Shown: in pieces, positions 6,971 through 15,600 of the stretch
Position numbering within the stretch: the first letter of the stretch is position 1
Layout: the number at the start of each line of letters is the position of its first letter
Made by a program: the position numbers and the translations under genes
The notes under the pieces: model-generated
Told to the model about the DNA's origin: nothing
Database searches by the model: none
Seen by the model: the letters and a program-made list of their open reading frames with translations, nothing else
DNA from: an uncultured Oscillospiraceae bacterium
Lineage (GTDB): Bacteria; Bacillota; Clostridia; Oscillospirales; Oscillospiraceae
DNA length: 64,000 bases
Direction of reading: 5' to 3'
Assembly (NCBI GenBank): GCA_934589675.1
Contig: CAKTOF010000012.1
Coordinates: forward strand, 1 to 64,000

Positions 6971-8214
6971 TGCTGCATATTTCAGAGAAAACGCGCCGCC
7001 TTGCAGAGGCGGCCGAGCAGGATTGCCGCGGCATCTTTGAGCAAATTGACCGCGTCGCGCAGGCCAACGCCGAGAAAGTCCTCGCCGCGTTTCAGGACAA
7101 CCGCGTCTCCGACACGATGTTCTCCGGCACGACGGGCTACGGCTACGACGACATTGGGCGCGACACGCTTGATAAGATCTACGCGCAGGTCTTCGGCGCG
7201 GAGGACGCCATCGTGCGCGTGCAGTTTGTCAACGGCACGCACACGCTCACGGCCGCCCTGTTCGGGATGCTGCGTCCGGGCGATACGCTCGTGTCGGTCA
7301 TCGGCGCGCCGTATGACACGCTGCAGGGCGTCATCGGCATGACGGGCGACGCGCCCGGCAACCTGCGCCAGTACGGCGTCACATACCGCCAGGTCGACAC
7401 GACGCCGGACGGCAAGCCGGATCTTCCGGCCATCGCCGCGGGCGTACACGGCGCGAAGGTTGTGCTCATCCAGCGAAGCCGCGGCTACTCCGTGCGCGAC
7501 TCCCTGACGATCCCGGTGCTGCGCGAGGTCATCGAAACGGTTCGCAAAGCCGAGCCGAACGCATATATTATGGTGGACAACTGCTACGGCGAGTTCGTCG
7601 ACACCGTCGAGCCGCCCGAGCTCGGCGCGGACATCATCGCGGGCAGCCTCATCAAAAACCCCGGCGGCGGCCTTGCGGTCACCGGCGGGTATATCGCCGG
7701 CCGGCACGAGCTTGTCGAGGCGGCGGCCATGCGCCTGACGTGTCCCGGCATCGGCCGGGAGTGCGGCGCGACGATGGGGCAGAACCGCCTGCTCTATCAG
7801 GGCTTTTTCCTCGCCCCGCACGTCACGGCGCAGGCGCTCAAGACGGCCGTGTTCTGCGCGCGCATCATGGAAAGCCTCGGCTATCATGCGCTGCCGCGCT
7901 ATGACGCGCCGCGCGCGGACATCGTGCAGATGATCGAATTCGGCAAGGGAGAGGCGCTTGAGCGCTTCTGCCGCGGCATCCAGCGCGGCGCGCCGGTCGA
8001 CTCGTTCGTCACGCCCGTGCCGTGGGATATGCCAGGCTATGAGGACCCGGTCATCATGGCCGCGGGCTCGTTTGTGCAGGGCGCGTCCATCGAGCTTTCG
8101 GCCGACGGCCCCATGCGCGCGCCGTTCACCGCGTACCTGCAGGGCGGATTGACGTATGAATCCGGCAAGACGGGCATCCTACTTGCCGTGGAGGAGCTTT
8201 TGAAGGAGGACTGA
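6970..8214 (+). CDS. Methionine gamma-lyase-family PLP enzyme
   Basis: A 414-residue protein of the PLP-dependent family annotated as 'methionine gamma-lyase family' or 'aluminium resistance protein' (YnbB-like). FSGTTGYGYDDIGRDTLDKI near residues 51-70, FVNGTHTLTAALFGMLRPGD, VDNCYGEFVDT and GSLIKNPGGGLA (probable PLP lysine) are family landmarks. The true substrate of this family is not settled; a carbon-sulfur lyase role is inferred from fold. Its position directly after three aminopeptidases suggests use of released sulfur amino acids, but that is speculative. It is coupled to the preceding gene by TAATG. Confidence 0.85.
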   Translation: MLHISEKTRRLAEAAEQDCRGIFEQIDRVAQANAEKVLAAFQDNRVSDTMFSGTTGYGYDDIGRDTLDKIYAQVFGAEDAIVRVQFVNGTHTLTAALFGMLRPGDTLVSVIGAPYDTLQGVIGMTGDAPGNLRQYGVTYRQVDTTPDGKPDLPAIAAGVHGAKVVLIQRSRGYSVRDSLTIPVLREVIETVRKAEPNAYIMVDNCYGEFVDTVEPPELGADIIAGSLIKNPGGGLAVTGGYIAGRHELVEAAAMRLTCPGIGRECGATMGQNRLLYQGFFLAPHVTAQALKTAVFCARIMESLGYHALPRYDAPRADIVQMIEFGKGEALERFCRGIQRGAPVDSFVTPVPWDMPGYEDPVIMAAGSFVQGASIELSADGPMRAPFTAYLQGGLTYESGKTGILLAVEELLKED

Positions 8215-8217
8215 CCC

Positions 8218-8940
8218 GTGGGCCTGTTCCGAAAAAAAAGCGCGCCTGTGCGCGTGCCGTACACGGCCGCCGTTATCGTCGCGGCCGGCTCCGCCGCGCG
8301 CATGGGCGGCGTGGACAAGATCCTCGCGCCCATCGGGCTTGAACCCGCCATCGTGCGCGCCGTGCGGCCGTTCCAGAACTGCAGCTGCATCCGCGAGATC
8401 GTCGTCGTCACGCGAGAGGATCTGCTCGTCGACGTCAGCCGCGCCATGCATATGGCGCATTTTGACAAGGTGACCATGGTCGTCTGCGGCGGCGCGACGC
8501 GCGCCGAGTCCGTCTCGCGCGGGCTCGACACCGTCAGCAAAAAGACGAAGCTCGCCGCCATCCACGACGGCGCGCGCCCGTTTGTGACAGAGGACGTCAT
8601 CGAACGCGCCGTGCGCGCCGCGGCCAAATTCGGCGCGGCCGCGCCCGCCATCCCGGTCAAGGACACCATCAAGCGCGCCGAAGGCGGCCTCGTCGCCGAG
8701 ACGCCGGAGCGAAGCGCGCTCTTCGCCGTGCAGACGCCGCAGGTGTTCGACTTCGACCTCCTGCGCGGCGCCATCGTCAAGGCGGAGGCCGACGGCTTCA
8801 CCGCGACGGACGACTGCTCGCTCGTCGAACACATGGGCATGTCCGTCCGCCTGACGGAGGGCAGCGAGCGCAACATCAAGCTCACAACGCCGCTCGACCT
8901 CGCCATCGCGCAGGTTCTCGCGGAGGAGGAGGAAACCTGA
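8218..8940 (+). CDS. ispD: 2-C-methyl-D-erythritol 4-phosphate cytidylyltransferase
   Basis: A 240-residue cytosolic IspD of the MEP isoprenoid pathway. AAVIVAAGSAARMGG forms the CTP-binding loop, followed by CGGATRAESVSRGL, AAIHDGARPFVT, VKDTIKRAEGG and FAVQTPQVF. The GTG at 8218 gives a short basic N-terminal extension, GLFRKKSAP. It overlaps ispF by TGATG, the usual gene pair, which makes this the likely housekeeping IspD. The paralogue is at 1-532. Confidence 0.93.
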   Translation: MGLFRKKSAPVRVPYTAAVIVAAGSAARMGGVDKILAPIGLEPAIVRAVRPFQNCSCIREIVVVTREDLLVDVSRAMHMAHFDKVTMVVCGGATRAESVSRGLDTVSKKTKLAAIHDGARPFVTEDVIERAVRAAAKFGAAAPAIPVKDTIKRAEGGLVAETPERSALFAVQTPQVFDFDLLRGAIVKAEADGFTATDDCSLVEHMGMSVRLTEGSERNIKLTTPLDLAIAQVLAEEEET

Positions 8941-9401
8941 TGCGCATCGGACACGGCTATGACGTCCACCGCCTCGTGCCCGGCCGGCGGCTCATCCTCG
9001 GCGGCGTCGACGTCCCGTTCGAGCTCGGTCTCGACGGCCACTCAGACGCCGACGTGCTCACGCACGCCGTCATGGACGCCCTGCTCGGCGCGGCCGCCCT
9101 CGGCGACATCGGGCAGCACTTTCCCGACACCGACCCCGCCTACGCCGGGGCGGACAGCTTAAAGCTGCTCGCCGCCGTGCGGGAGAAAATCGCGCCGTAC
9201 ACGCTCGGCAACCTCGACGCGACCATCGTCGCGCAGAAGCCGCGCCTGGCCGAGTTCATCCCGCTTATGCGCGAAAATTTGGCCCGCACGCTCGGCGTCG
9301 ACGTCTCGCGCGTCAACGTCAAAGCCACGACGGAAGAGCGCCTCGGCTTCACCGGCGCGCTCAAAGGCATCAGCGCCCACGCCGTGGCGCTCATCGAGTA
9401 A
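8940..9401 (+). CDS. ispF: 2-C-methyl-D-erythritol 2,4-cyclodiphosphate synthase
   Basis: A 153-residue homotrimeric enzyme that cyclises CDP-methylerythritol phosphate with loss of CMP. GHGYDVHRL supplies the zinc ligands Asp8 and His10, and DGHSDADVLTHAVMDALLGA the third histidine. GDIGQHFPDTDP and KATTEERLGFTG are IspF hallmarks. Full length for the family. It is the last gene of the run that begins at rnpB; a strong terminator follows. Confidence 0.97.
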   Translation: MRIGHGYDVHRLVPGRRLILGGVDVPFELGLDGHSDADVLTHAVMDALLGAAALGDIGQHFPDTDPAYAGADSLKLLAAVREKIAPYTLGNLDATIVAQKPRLAEFIPLMRENLARTLGVDVSRVNVKATTEERLGFTGALKGISAHAVALIE

Positions 9402-9408
9402 CCAGACC

Positions 9409-9442
9409 AAGGCCCATGTCCACCCGGACATGGGCCTTTTTT
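9409..9442 (+). terminator. Rho-independent terminator after ispF
   Basis: GGCCCATGTCC (9411-9421) pairs perfectly with GGACATGGGCC (9426-9436) around a 4-base loop, followed by six T. Confidence 0.92.
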
Positions 9443-9497
9443 CGCCTGGATTCGCATGATTCCGCCTTCCTGCATAGAATGTGCGGGAGGGATTACC

Positions 9498-9752
9498 GTG
9501 AAATATGAGTGTTATCTGACATTTCGCTCGGTGACGGCGGCGCAGAGGGGGGCTTATGCGCTGGAGCGGTTTGGGTATGTTTGCCCAATGGTGCGCTCGC
9601 CGCGGGAGATCGCGGGAAATGGGTGCGGGTACAGCCTTTTGCTGCCCCGCGCGGACGCGCGGGCGGCGGCAGGGGAGCTTGACCGGCTCGGGTTGCCGCA
9701 TTCGGGGCTTTTCTGCGCTTGCGGCGCGGGCAGATGGGAGGCGGCGACGTGA
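9498..9752 (+). CDS. DUF3343 protein, Se/S carrier-like
   Basis: An 84-residue protein of the DUF3343 family, described in Pfam as a putative selenium/sulfur carrier-like protein. It begins KYECYLTFRSVTAAQRGAYA. The mid region has NGCGYSLLLP and the C-terminal part FCACGAG, giving several cysteines that could carry a persulfide. The GTG at 9498 sits behind GGGAGGGA; the in-frame ATG at 9456 has no such site. It overlaps the next gene (GTGA), a cysteine desulfurase-type enzyme, which fits delivery of S or Se from that enzyme (inference from context). Confidence 0.8.
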   Translation: MKYECYLTFRSVTAAQRGAYALERFGYVCPMVRSPREIAGNGCGYSLLLPRADARAAAGELDRLGLPHSGLFCACGAGRWEAAT

Positions 9753-10870
9753 TCTATTTTGACAACGCCGCCACGACGCTGCAAAAGCCGCGCGAGGTGC
9801 GCGAGGCGGTGGACTACGCCATGCGGCACTACGCCAGCCCCGGGCGGGGCGGGTATGCCGCGTCGCTCGCGGCGGCGAAAGCAGTGTACGACTGCCGCGA
9901 GACGGCCGCGCGGCTTTTCGGCTGCGACGGCGACCAGGTCGTGTTCACCTCAAGCGCGACGCACGGGCTGAACATTGCGATATACAGCCTCGTCCCGCCG
10001 GGCGGCCGGGCTGTGATCTCCGGATTTGAGCACAACTCCGTCACGCGCCCGCTCGCGGCACTCGGCGCGGAGGTCACGGTCGCCGGGCGGCGGCTGTTCG
10101 ATCCGGAGGACACGCTCGCGGCGTTCGACGCGGCCATCGGGCCGGGTGTGGACGCCGTTATCTGCACGCACGTTTCAAACGTGTTCGGCTATGTGCTGCC
10201 CATAGAGGGCATCGCGCGGCTGTGCGCCGCGCGCGGCGTGCCGTTCGTGCTCGACGCGGCGCAGTCGGCAGGGTGCCTGCCGATCTCGGCGCGGGCGCTG
10301 CACGCGGCGTTCGTTGCAATGCCGGGGCACAAGGGACTGCTCGGCCCGCAGGGGACAGGGCTGCTCATTGTCCGGCATGAGGCTTCGCCGATCATGGCCG
10401 GCGGAACGGGCAGCGTGTCCGAGCTTGCGGACATGCCGGATTTTTTGCCCGACCGGCTCGAGGCCGGGACGTTGAACGTCCCCGGCATCTGCGGCCTGCA
10501 CGCGGGGATGCGGCACATCATTGCGCGCTCGCAGGAAAGAGTCGGCGCGCATGAGCGTGCGCTCGCGCGATTGCTGGCGGAGGAGCTAGGCGGCGTGCCG
10601 GGCGTGCGCTGCTTTGCTGCGGAAAATGCGGCGCTTCAGACAGGCGTGATGTCGCTCGAGTTTGAGCACATCGACTGCGAGACGGCTGCGGCGAGCCTTG
10701 CCCGCTGCGGCTTCGCCGTGCGCGCGGGGCTGCACTGCGCGCCGACGGCGCACAGCAGCGCCGGGACGCTTGCGCGCGGCACCGTCCGCTTTTCCGCCGG
10801 CGAGCGGAACACGGAGCGGCAGACGCGCCGCTTTGCCGCGGCTGTGCGGCGCATCGCCGGGCAAAATTAA
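9749..10870 (+). CDS. Cysteine desulfurase-like class V aminotransferase
   Basis: A 373-residue PLP enzyme of the NifS/SufS/CsdA fold. YFDNAATT opens the protein, VFTSSATHGLNIAI binds the cofactor phosphate, VLDAAQSAG carries the PLP aspartate, AMPGHKGLLGPQG holds the Schiff-base lysine, and RAGLHCAPTAH contains the likely catalytic cysteine. The short RxGxHC loop suits group II (SufS/CsdA-like) members. The GTG at 9749 follows GGGAGG and overlaps the DUF3343 stop. With no suf genes nearby and a DUF3343 partner, a role in selenium or specialised sulfur transfer is more likely than bulk Fe-S assembly, but this is inference. Confidence 0.88.
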   Translation: MIYFDNAATTLQKPREVREAVDYAMRHYASPGRGGYAASLAAAKAVYDCRETAARLFGCDGDQVVFTSSATHGLNIAIYSLVPPGGRAVISGFEHNSVTRPLAALGAEVTVAGRRLFDPEDTLAAFDAAIGPGVDAVICTHVSNVFGYVLPIEGIARLCAARGVPFVLDAAQSAGCLPISARALHAAFVAMPGHKGLLGPQGTGLLIVRHEASPIMAGGTGSVSELADMPDFLPDRLEAGTLNVPGICGLHAGMRHIIARSQERVGAHERALARLLAEELGGVPGVRCFAAENAALQTGVMSLEFEHIDCETAAASLARCGFAVRAGLHCAPTAHSSAGTLARGTVRFSAGERNTERQTRRFAAAVRRIAGQN

Positions 10871-10892
10871 CGAAAAAACCGCCCGGATACAG

Positions 10893-10921
10893 TTGCGCTT
10901 GACCGGAAATTCAGGTATAAT
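10893..10921 (+). promoter_or_regulatory. Probable promoter of cdaA operon
   Basis: TTGCGC at 10893-10898, a 17-base spacer and a perfect TATAAT at 10916-10921, about 45 bases upstream of cdaA. Confidence 0.65.
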
Positions 10922-10965
10922 CAAAAAGTTAAAGAGCATCAACTCGGCAAGGCAGGTGGAAGAGA

Positions 10966-11853
10966 ATGCAGACGCTCAGAACATTCTGGAATGAGGTGCG
11001 CTATACGCTCCCGACCGTCGGGATCATGGACATTGTGGACATTCTGGTTGTGGCGTTCCTGCTCTATGAGGTTATCACGCTCATCCGCAACTCCAGCGGC
11101 GCGCGCGTGGCCAAGGCGATCGTCATGCTGCTCATCGTGCTGTGGTTTACAAGCCTGACGCATATGTACGCGCTGCACTTCATCCTGAACTACGTCATCG
11201 AGGTCGGCGCCATCGCGCTGATCATCGTGTTCCAGCCGGAGCTGCGCCGCTTCCTTGAGAAGATCGGCAAGAAATCCACCCTGCGCGAGCTGTTTTCCGA
11301 TCGATCGCACGACGACGGCATGGAGCGCGTCATCGCCCAGACGGTGCGCGCGTGTGAGATCATGAGCCGCGAGAAGACGGGCGTTCTCATTGTGTTTGAG
11401 CGCTCTATCCCGCTTGACGAGTATTTCCGCACCGGTACGATCATCGACGCGCAGGTGTCGGTCGAGCTGCTGCGCAATCTGTTTTTTGTCAAGGCGGCGC
11501 TGCATGACGGCGCTGTCATCATCCGCAACGGGCGGGTCGCCGCGGCCGGCTGCGTGCTGCCGCTTTCGGACAATGTCAACCTCAGCCGCGACCTGGGCAC
11601 CCGCCACCGCGCGGGCATCGGCATCAGCGAGGAGACCGATGCCGTCACCGTGATCGTCTCGGAGGAGACGGGCACGATCTCCGTCGCCATCGGCGGCATG
11701 CTCAAGCGCTATCTCGCGCCTGAGACGCTCAGCCGCCTGCTGATGAACGAGCTTATCACCGAGCCGGAGGATAAGCCCGCGCCGAAGGCGGTGCGCAAGG
11801 TTTTAAGCTGGCTGCCGAAGAGGAAAGAGGACAACGATGCGAGAAAAAAGTAA
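10966..11853 (+). CDS. cdaA: Diadenylate cyclase CdaA
   Basis: A 295-residue membrane enzyme that makes cyclic di-AMP from two ATP. Three hydrophobic helices occupy roughly residues 15-85 (for example VDILVVAFLLYEVITLI), followed by the DAC domain with the catalytic DGAVII and RHRAGIGISEETDA motifs. Usual length for CdaA (DacA). The ATG at 10966 follows a GGTGGAAGAG site. It overlaps cdaR by 17 bases. In Firmicutes this nucleotide controls potassium and osmolyte uptake and wall homeostasis; a PASTA kinase and two murD genes are also in the window. Confidence 0.95.
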   Translation: MQTLRTFWNEVRYTLPTVGIMDIVDILVVAFLLYEVITLIRNSSGARVAKAIVMLLIVLWFTSLTHMYALHFILNYVIEVGAIALIIVFQPELRRFLEKIGKKSTLRELFSDRSHDDGMERVIAQTVRACEIMSREKTGVLIVFERSIPLDEYFRTGTIIDAQVSVELLRNLFFVKAALHDGAVIIRNGRVAAAGCVLPLSDNVNLSRDLGTRHRAGIGISEETDAVTVIVSEETGTISVAIGGMLKRYLAPETLSRLLMNELITEPEDKPAPKAVRKVLSWLPKRKEDNDARKK

Positions 11854-13099
11854 GATCGTCACCATGATCATCGCGCTGCTCGTCTCCATCGCGCTCTGGT
11901 TTTACGTTGTGACCGTCAAGAACCCGGAGACGGAGGCGACCATCACGAACATCCCCGTGACGTTTTCCGGCATGGAGGAGCTCAACGAGGATCGCGACCT
12001 CATCGTCACGTCCGGCCTCGACACGACCGTGACGCTCCGCCTGAGCGGCCGGCGCTCGGAGATCAGCAAGCTCAGCGAGGACAACATCACCCTTACGGTC
12101 GACCTGACGCGCGTTGCGCGCGCGCAGACATATTCCATGAACTACACCATCGACTATCCGCCCGAGGTGAGCGCCTCGTCCATTCAGGTCGACACGCGCT
12201 TCCCGTCGAGCGTCACGCTCACGGTCGAGAACATCGCGACCAAGTCGATCCAGGTGCGCGGCGAGCTCATCGGCGGTACGGCCGAGGGCTTCACGACGGA
12301 GTCGATGAGCTTTGACTACGACGAGATCACCATCCGCGGCCCGGAGGCGGTCGTCAACCAGGTCAGCTACGCGCTTGTGACGCTTGAGCGGACGAATCTG
12401 GAAAAGACGGTCACAACGACGCTGCCCTACACGCTGATGACGGCCGACGGCGAGGCGGTCGACGCGAGCGAGATCACGTCCGACGTGACGGAGATCGAGC
12501 TGACGCTGCCCGTCGTGCAGTTCAAGCAGGTCCCGCTCAGCGTGGACTTCATCGCCGGCGGCGGCGCGACGGACAAGGACGTCGTCTATAAGATCACGCC
12601 GGACGCCATCACCGTCTCCGGCGACGCGGCCGCGCTCGATATGGTCAACCAGATCAACCTCGGCAACATCGACCTCGGCAACGTCATCAGCAGCGGGACG
12701 TATGAATTCAACATTCTGCTGCCGAACAACGTCAAGAGCATCAGCGGCGAGGAGATCGCGAGCGTCAACGTCGAGGTCCGCGGGCTTGAGACGAAGATGC
12801 TGCGCATCTCAAACGTCGAATTCACGCAGGTGCCCGAGGGCTTCACGGCCACGGCCATCACGCAGATGCAGCAGATCACCATCCGCGCCTCGTCCGACGA
12901 CATCAGCAAGATCACAGCCTCGAACGTCCACGCCGTGGCCGACCTTACCGGCATCAGCGCCAACGCCGGCACATATACCGTTCCGCTGACCATCGAGATC
13001 TACGGCTACCCGAACGCGGGCGTCATCGGAAGCTACAACGCCGTGGTCTCGCTGGAGGAGCCGAGCGTCAATGAGCCCCAGACAGGGGAGGGCGAATGA
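11837..13099 (+). CDS. cdaR: CdaA regulatory protein CdaR (YbbR domains)
   Basis: A 420-residue protein anchored by one N-terminal helix (about residues 8-26, IVTMIIALLVSIALWFYVVT), with the rest outside the membrane as repeated YbbR beta domains (roughly 30-115, 120-205, 210-300, 305-400). Family members modulate CdaA. The start overlaps cdaA by 17 bases, the standard arrangement. A short acidic tail (EEPSVNEPQTGEGE) ends the protein. Confidence 0.92.
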   Translation: MREKSKIVTMIIALLVSIALWFYVVTVKNPETEATITNIPVTFSGMEELNEDRDLIVTSGLDTTVTLRLSGRRSEISKLSEDNITLTVDLTRVARAQTYSMNYTIDYPPEVSASSIQVDTRFPSSVTLTVENIATKSIQVRGELIGGTAEGFTTESMSFDYDEITIRGPEAVVNQVSYALVTLERTNLEKTVTTTLPYTLMTADGEAVDASEITSDVTEIELTLPVVQFKQVPLSVDFIAGGGATDKDVVYKITPDAITVSGDAAALDMVNQINLGNIDLGNVISSGTYEFNILLPNNVKSISGEEIASVNVEVRGLETKMLRISNVEFTQVPEGFTATAITQMQQITIRASSDDISKITASNVHAVADLTGISANAGTYTVPLTIEIYGYPNAGVIGSYNAVVSLEEPSVNEPQTGEGE

Positions 13100-13512
13100 T
13101 GCGGCAGGAAGTCACGGTCTCGCGCGTGCTCGAAGGCGGCATGGCTGAGGTCACGCTGCGCCGCAGGTCCGCCTGCGCAGGCGACTGCGGCCATTGCGGC
13201 GGCTGCGGCGAGCAGGCGCAGACCATCACGGTCCGCGCCTACAACCGCATCGGCGCGCATGAGGGCGACCGCGTCATCGTCGAGTCTGCGGGGAGAACGG
13301 TCCTCAGCGCGGCGCTGCTGGTCTATCTTGCACCGCTCGTGCTGTTTTTCGCCGGCTGGGCCGTCGGCAGCGCTGTCGGGCTGCCGGGCTGGGCGGCGGC
13401 ATGCTGCTCGCTCGGGTTCCTGCTTGGCATCGTGCCTGCGGTGTGCTACAATCGCTATCTGACCAGAAGAAAGCCGGTGCAGTATACGATCACCGCGCTC
13501 TCACAGGCATAA
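13096..13512 (+). CDS. SoxR-reducing-system RseC family protein
   Basis: A 138-residue membrane protein of the RseC/MucC family. A cysteine cluster, CAGDCGHCGGCGE (about residues 28-40), precedes two hydrophobic helices around residues 70-90 and 96-114 and a basic end. In clostridia, stand-alone RseC-like proteins are thought to act with Rnf-type redox systems or as Fe-S-bearing redox partners; no rnf genes are in this window. It overlaps the cdaR stop by 4 bases. Confidence 0.85.
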   Translation: MMRQEVTVSRVLEGGMAEVTLRRRSACAGDCGHCGGCGEQAQTITVRAYNRIGAHEGDRVIVESAGRTVLSAALLVYLAPLVLFFAGWAVGSAVGLPGWAAACCSLGFLLGIVPAVCYNRYLTRRKPVQYTITALSQA

Positions 13513-13513
13513 G

Positions 13514-14395
13514 ATGTTCGGTTATGTGCGCCCCATCCGGGGCAGCCTCCCGGACGAGGCATTTTCCCGCTATCAGGCGGCCTACTGCGGGCTGTGTACG
13601 CGCCTTGGCAGACGGCTCGGCTACCGCGCGCGGTTTACGGTCAATTACGACCTGACATTCTTGTCGCTGCTGCTCGGCGCCGCCGCGCCGGAGCACATCT
13701 GCCAAGCGTGCCCCTGCCCGGCGCGGCCGGGCAGAAAAAAGCGCTGCCGCATCGGCGGAGAAGAGCAGGATTTCTGCGCTGACCTCTGTGTCATTTTGTA
13801 CGAACACAAGCTGCGCGACGCCATCGAGGACGAGCCGTTTTTCCGCGCGCTCGGCGCTCGGCTGGCCTCGCGGCTTCTTCACCGCGCCTACAAAAAGGCG
13901 GCGGCGAGCTGCCCGGACGAGGATGCGCTCGTGCGCGAGAAGCTCGCGGCGCTGCGTGCGCTCGAAAAAAGCGGGTCGGACAGCCTTGACCGCACGGCCG
14001 ACGCATTTGCGTCCATCCTGCGCGCGGGCGCCGCGCGCGGCGGCGATGAAAAAACGCGCCGCGTGCTTGAGCAGCTGCTCTACCACGTCGGCCGCTACAT
14101 CTACCTCGTCGACGCGCTCGACGACCTTCCGCGCGACTGCAAAACGGGCGCGTATAACGTGCTCGCGCGAAGATTTTCCGTGCAGGACGGCAAGCTCGCG
14201 GACGACGACCGCGCGGCGCTGCTTTCTACGATCAACGCATCCATCGGCCTTGCCTGCGCGGCGTTTGAGCTGCTGCCGGGCACACAGGACCGCGACATTT
14301 TAGACCATATTCTCTATTCCGGGCTGCCCGCAGCGGCGCTCAGCGTGGCCGCGGGGACATTTCACCCGGAAAAGAAACACAGGAGTACCACATGA
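13514..14395 (+). CDS. DUF5685 family protein
   Basis: A 293-residue protein of unknown function. It begins MFGYVRPIRGSLPDE and has the cysteine pairs YCGLC (about residue 30) and CQACPCP ... KKRC (about 62-78), which could bind a metal or Fe-S centre. The rest is mostly alpha-helical, including YIYLVDALDDLPRDCKTGAYN, a segment recalling helical phytoene-synthase-like folds (weak impression). Its stop overlaps the start of a DnaJ-domain gene (ATGA), a pairing that suggests the two work together. No function is claimed. Confidence 0.8.
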   Translation: MFGYVRPIRGSLPDEAFSRYQAAYCGLCTRLGRRLGYRARFTVNYDLTFLSLLLGAAAPEHICQACPCPARPGRKKRCRIGGEEQDFCADLCVILYEHKLRDAIEDEPFFRALGARLASRLLHRAYKKAAASCPDEDALVREKLAALRALEKSGSDSLDRTADAFASILRAGAARGGDEKTRRVLEQLLYHVGRYIYLVDALDDLPRDCKTGAYNVLARRFSVQDGKLADDDRAALLSTINASIGLACAAFELLPGTQDRDILDHILYSGLPAAALSVAAGTFHPEKKHRSTT

Positions 14396-15021
14396 GAGAT
14401 CCTTATGAAGTGCTGGGCGTCTCGCCCTCGGCGAGCGACGATGAAGTCAAGCGCGCCTACCGCGACCTCGCCCGAAAATATCACCCCGACAACTATCAGG
14501 ACAATCCGCTGGCCGATCTCGCGCAGGAGAAGATGAAGGAGATCAACGAGGCCTACGACGCCATTACGCGCGAGCGCGCGGGCGGCGCGCAGACGGGCTA
14601 CTCGCAGCAGTCCCGCGCCTCCGGAAGCTCGCGCTCGTACCAGACGGGCTACAGCTCCGGCAACGCCACCTATGTTCAGGTGCGCCAGGCCATCAATCAG
14701 GGCAACATCGTCCTGGCGGACAGCCTCCTCAGCGGCATCGCCGTGCGCGACGCGGAGTGGTACTTCCTCTCCGGCTCCGTCGCCTACCGCAAGGGCTGGC
14801 TCGACGAAGCGCAGCGCAACTACCAGATCGCGTGCAATATGGCGCCGAACAACCCGGAGTATTCGCAGGCGCTGGCCATGCTCCAGCACGGCGCAAACCC
14901 GTACCGTCAGAACTATCGCGGCGGCACGCAGCAGTGCGACGGCTGCGACATGTGCTCGACGCTCATTGCGGCCGACTGCTGCTGTGAGTGCATGGGCGGC
15001 GACCTCATCCCGTGCTGCTGA
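14392..15021 (+). CDS. DnaJ-domain protein with Cys-rich tail
   Basis: A 209-residue protein. An N-terminal J-domain (about 1-65) contains DPYEVLGVSPSASDDEVKRA and the HPD tripeptide (KYHPDNY), which stimulates Hsp70 ATPase. A Ser/Gly/Tyr linker follows, then a TPR-like helical repeat (about 95-170), then a tail with about ten cysteines in its last 30 residues (CDGCDMC, DCCCEC, CC at the end). It lacks the usual DnaJ zinc fingers, so it is not the general co-chaperone. It overlaps both neighbours. Confidence 0.85.
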   Translation: MRDPYEVLGVSPSASDDEVKRAYRDLARKYHPDNYQDNPLADLAQEKMKEINEAYDAITRERAGGAQTGYSQQSRASGSSRSYQTGYSSGNATYVQVRQAINQGNIVLADSLLSGIAVRDAEWYFLSGSVAYRKGWLDEAQRNYQIACNMAPNNPEYSQALAMLQHGANPYRQNYRGGTQQCDGCDMCSTLIAADCCCECMGGDLIPCC

Positions 15022-15542
15022 TGAAGGCGGGGAAGGCAAGACGCGCGGCGTTTGCCGCGGTGCTCGCGGCGCTGTCCGTCGCGCTTTTATATCTGGGGAG
15101 CCTGCTGCCGACCGGAAGGCTCGCGCTCGTGGCCATTGCGTCGCTGCTGCCTGCGGCGGCCGTGCTCTCGCGCGGCGTCGGGCTCGGCTTTCTCGTCTAT
15201 GCGGCCAGCGCAGTCTTGTCGGTGCTGCTTCTGCCGGACAAGACGTGCGCCGTGGCTTATGCGCTTGTGCTCGGCTGGTACGGGCCGGTGAAGAGCCTCA
15301 TTGAGCGCATCGGCCGGCTGTGGCTGGAGTGGATCGTGAAGCTCGCGCTTTTCTCCGCCGTCGCGGCCGTATTCTACTTTGCATTTTCCGCGATGTTTTC
15401 ATCGCTGATCCCGGCGGCGAAGCTGCCGCATCCGGCGCTGATCATCCCGGTGCTGCTTGCGGCATTCGCGCTCTACGACGTTGCATTTACCGGGCTTATC
15501 GACTTTTACCGAAGCCGCATTGCAGGCCGCATCCGATTTTGA
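15021..15542 (+). CDS. Integral membrane protein, unknown function
   Basis: A 173-residue hydrophobic protein with about five predicted helices (residues 5-22, 27-50, 53-70, 100-125, 133-155). It resembles small substrate-binding or YybS-like membrane proteins of Firmicutes only in general composition. It begins at ATG 15021, overlapping the DnaJ-gene stop (TGATG), so it is probably cotranscribed with the DUF5685/DnaJ genes. No catalytic motif is visible. Confidence 0.75.
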   Translation: MKAGKARRAAFAAVLAALSVALLYLGSLLPTGRLALVAIASLLPAAAVLSRGVGLGFLVYAASAVLSVLLLPDKTCAVAYALVLGWYGPVKSLIERIGRLWLEWIVKLALFSAVAAVFYFAFSAMFSSLIPAAKLPHPALIIPVLLAAFALYDVAFTGLIDFYRSRIAGRIRF

Positions 15543-15600
15543 ATTCTCACCGCCATGGCGCGCTCCCGCGTCATGATTTCGGCTAAAATGGGGGATAACA

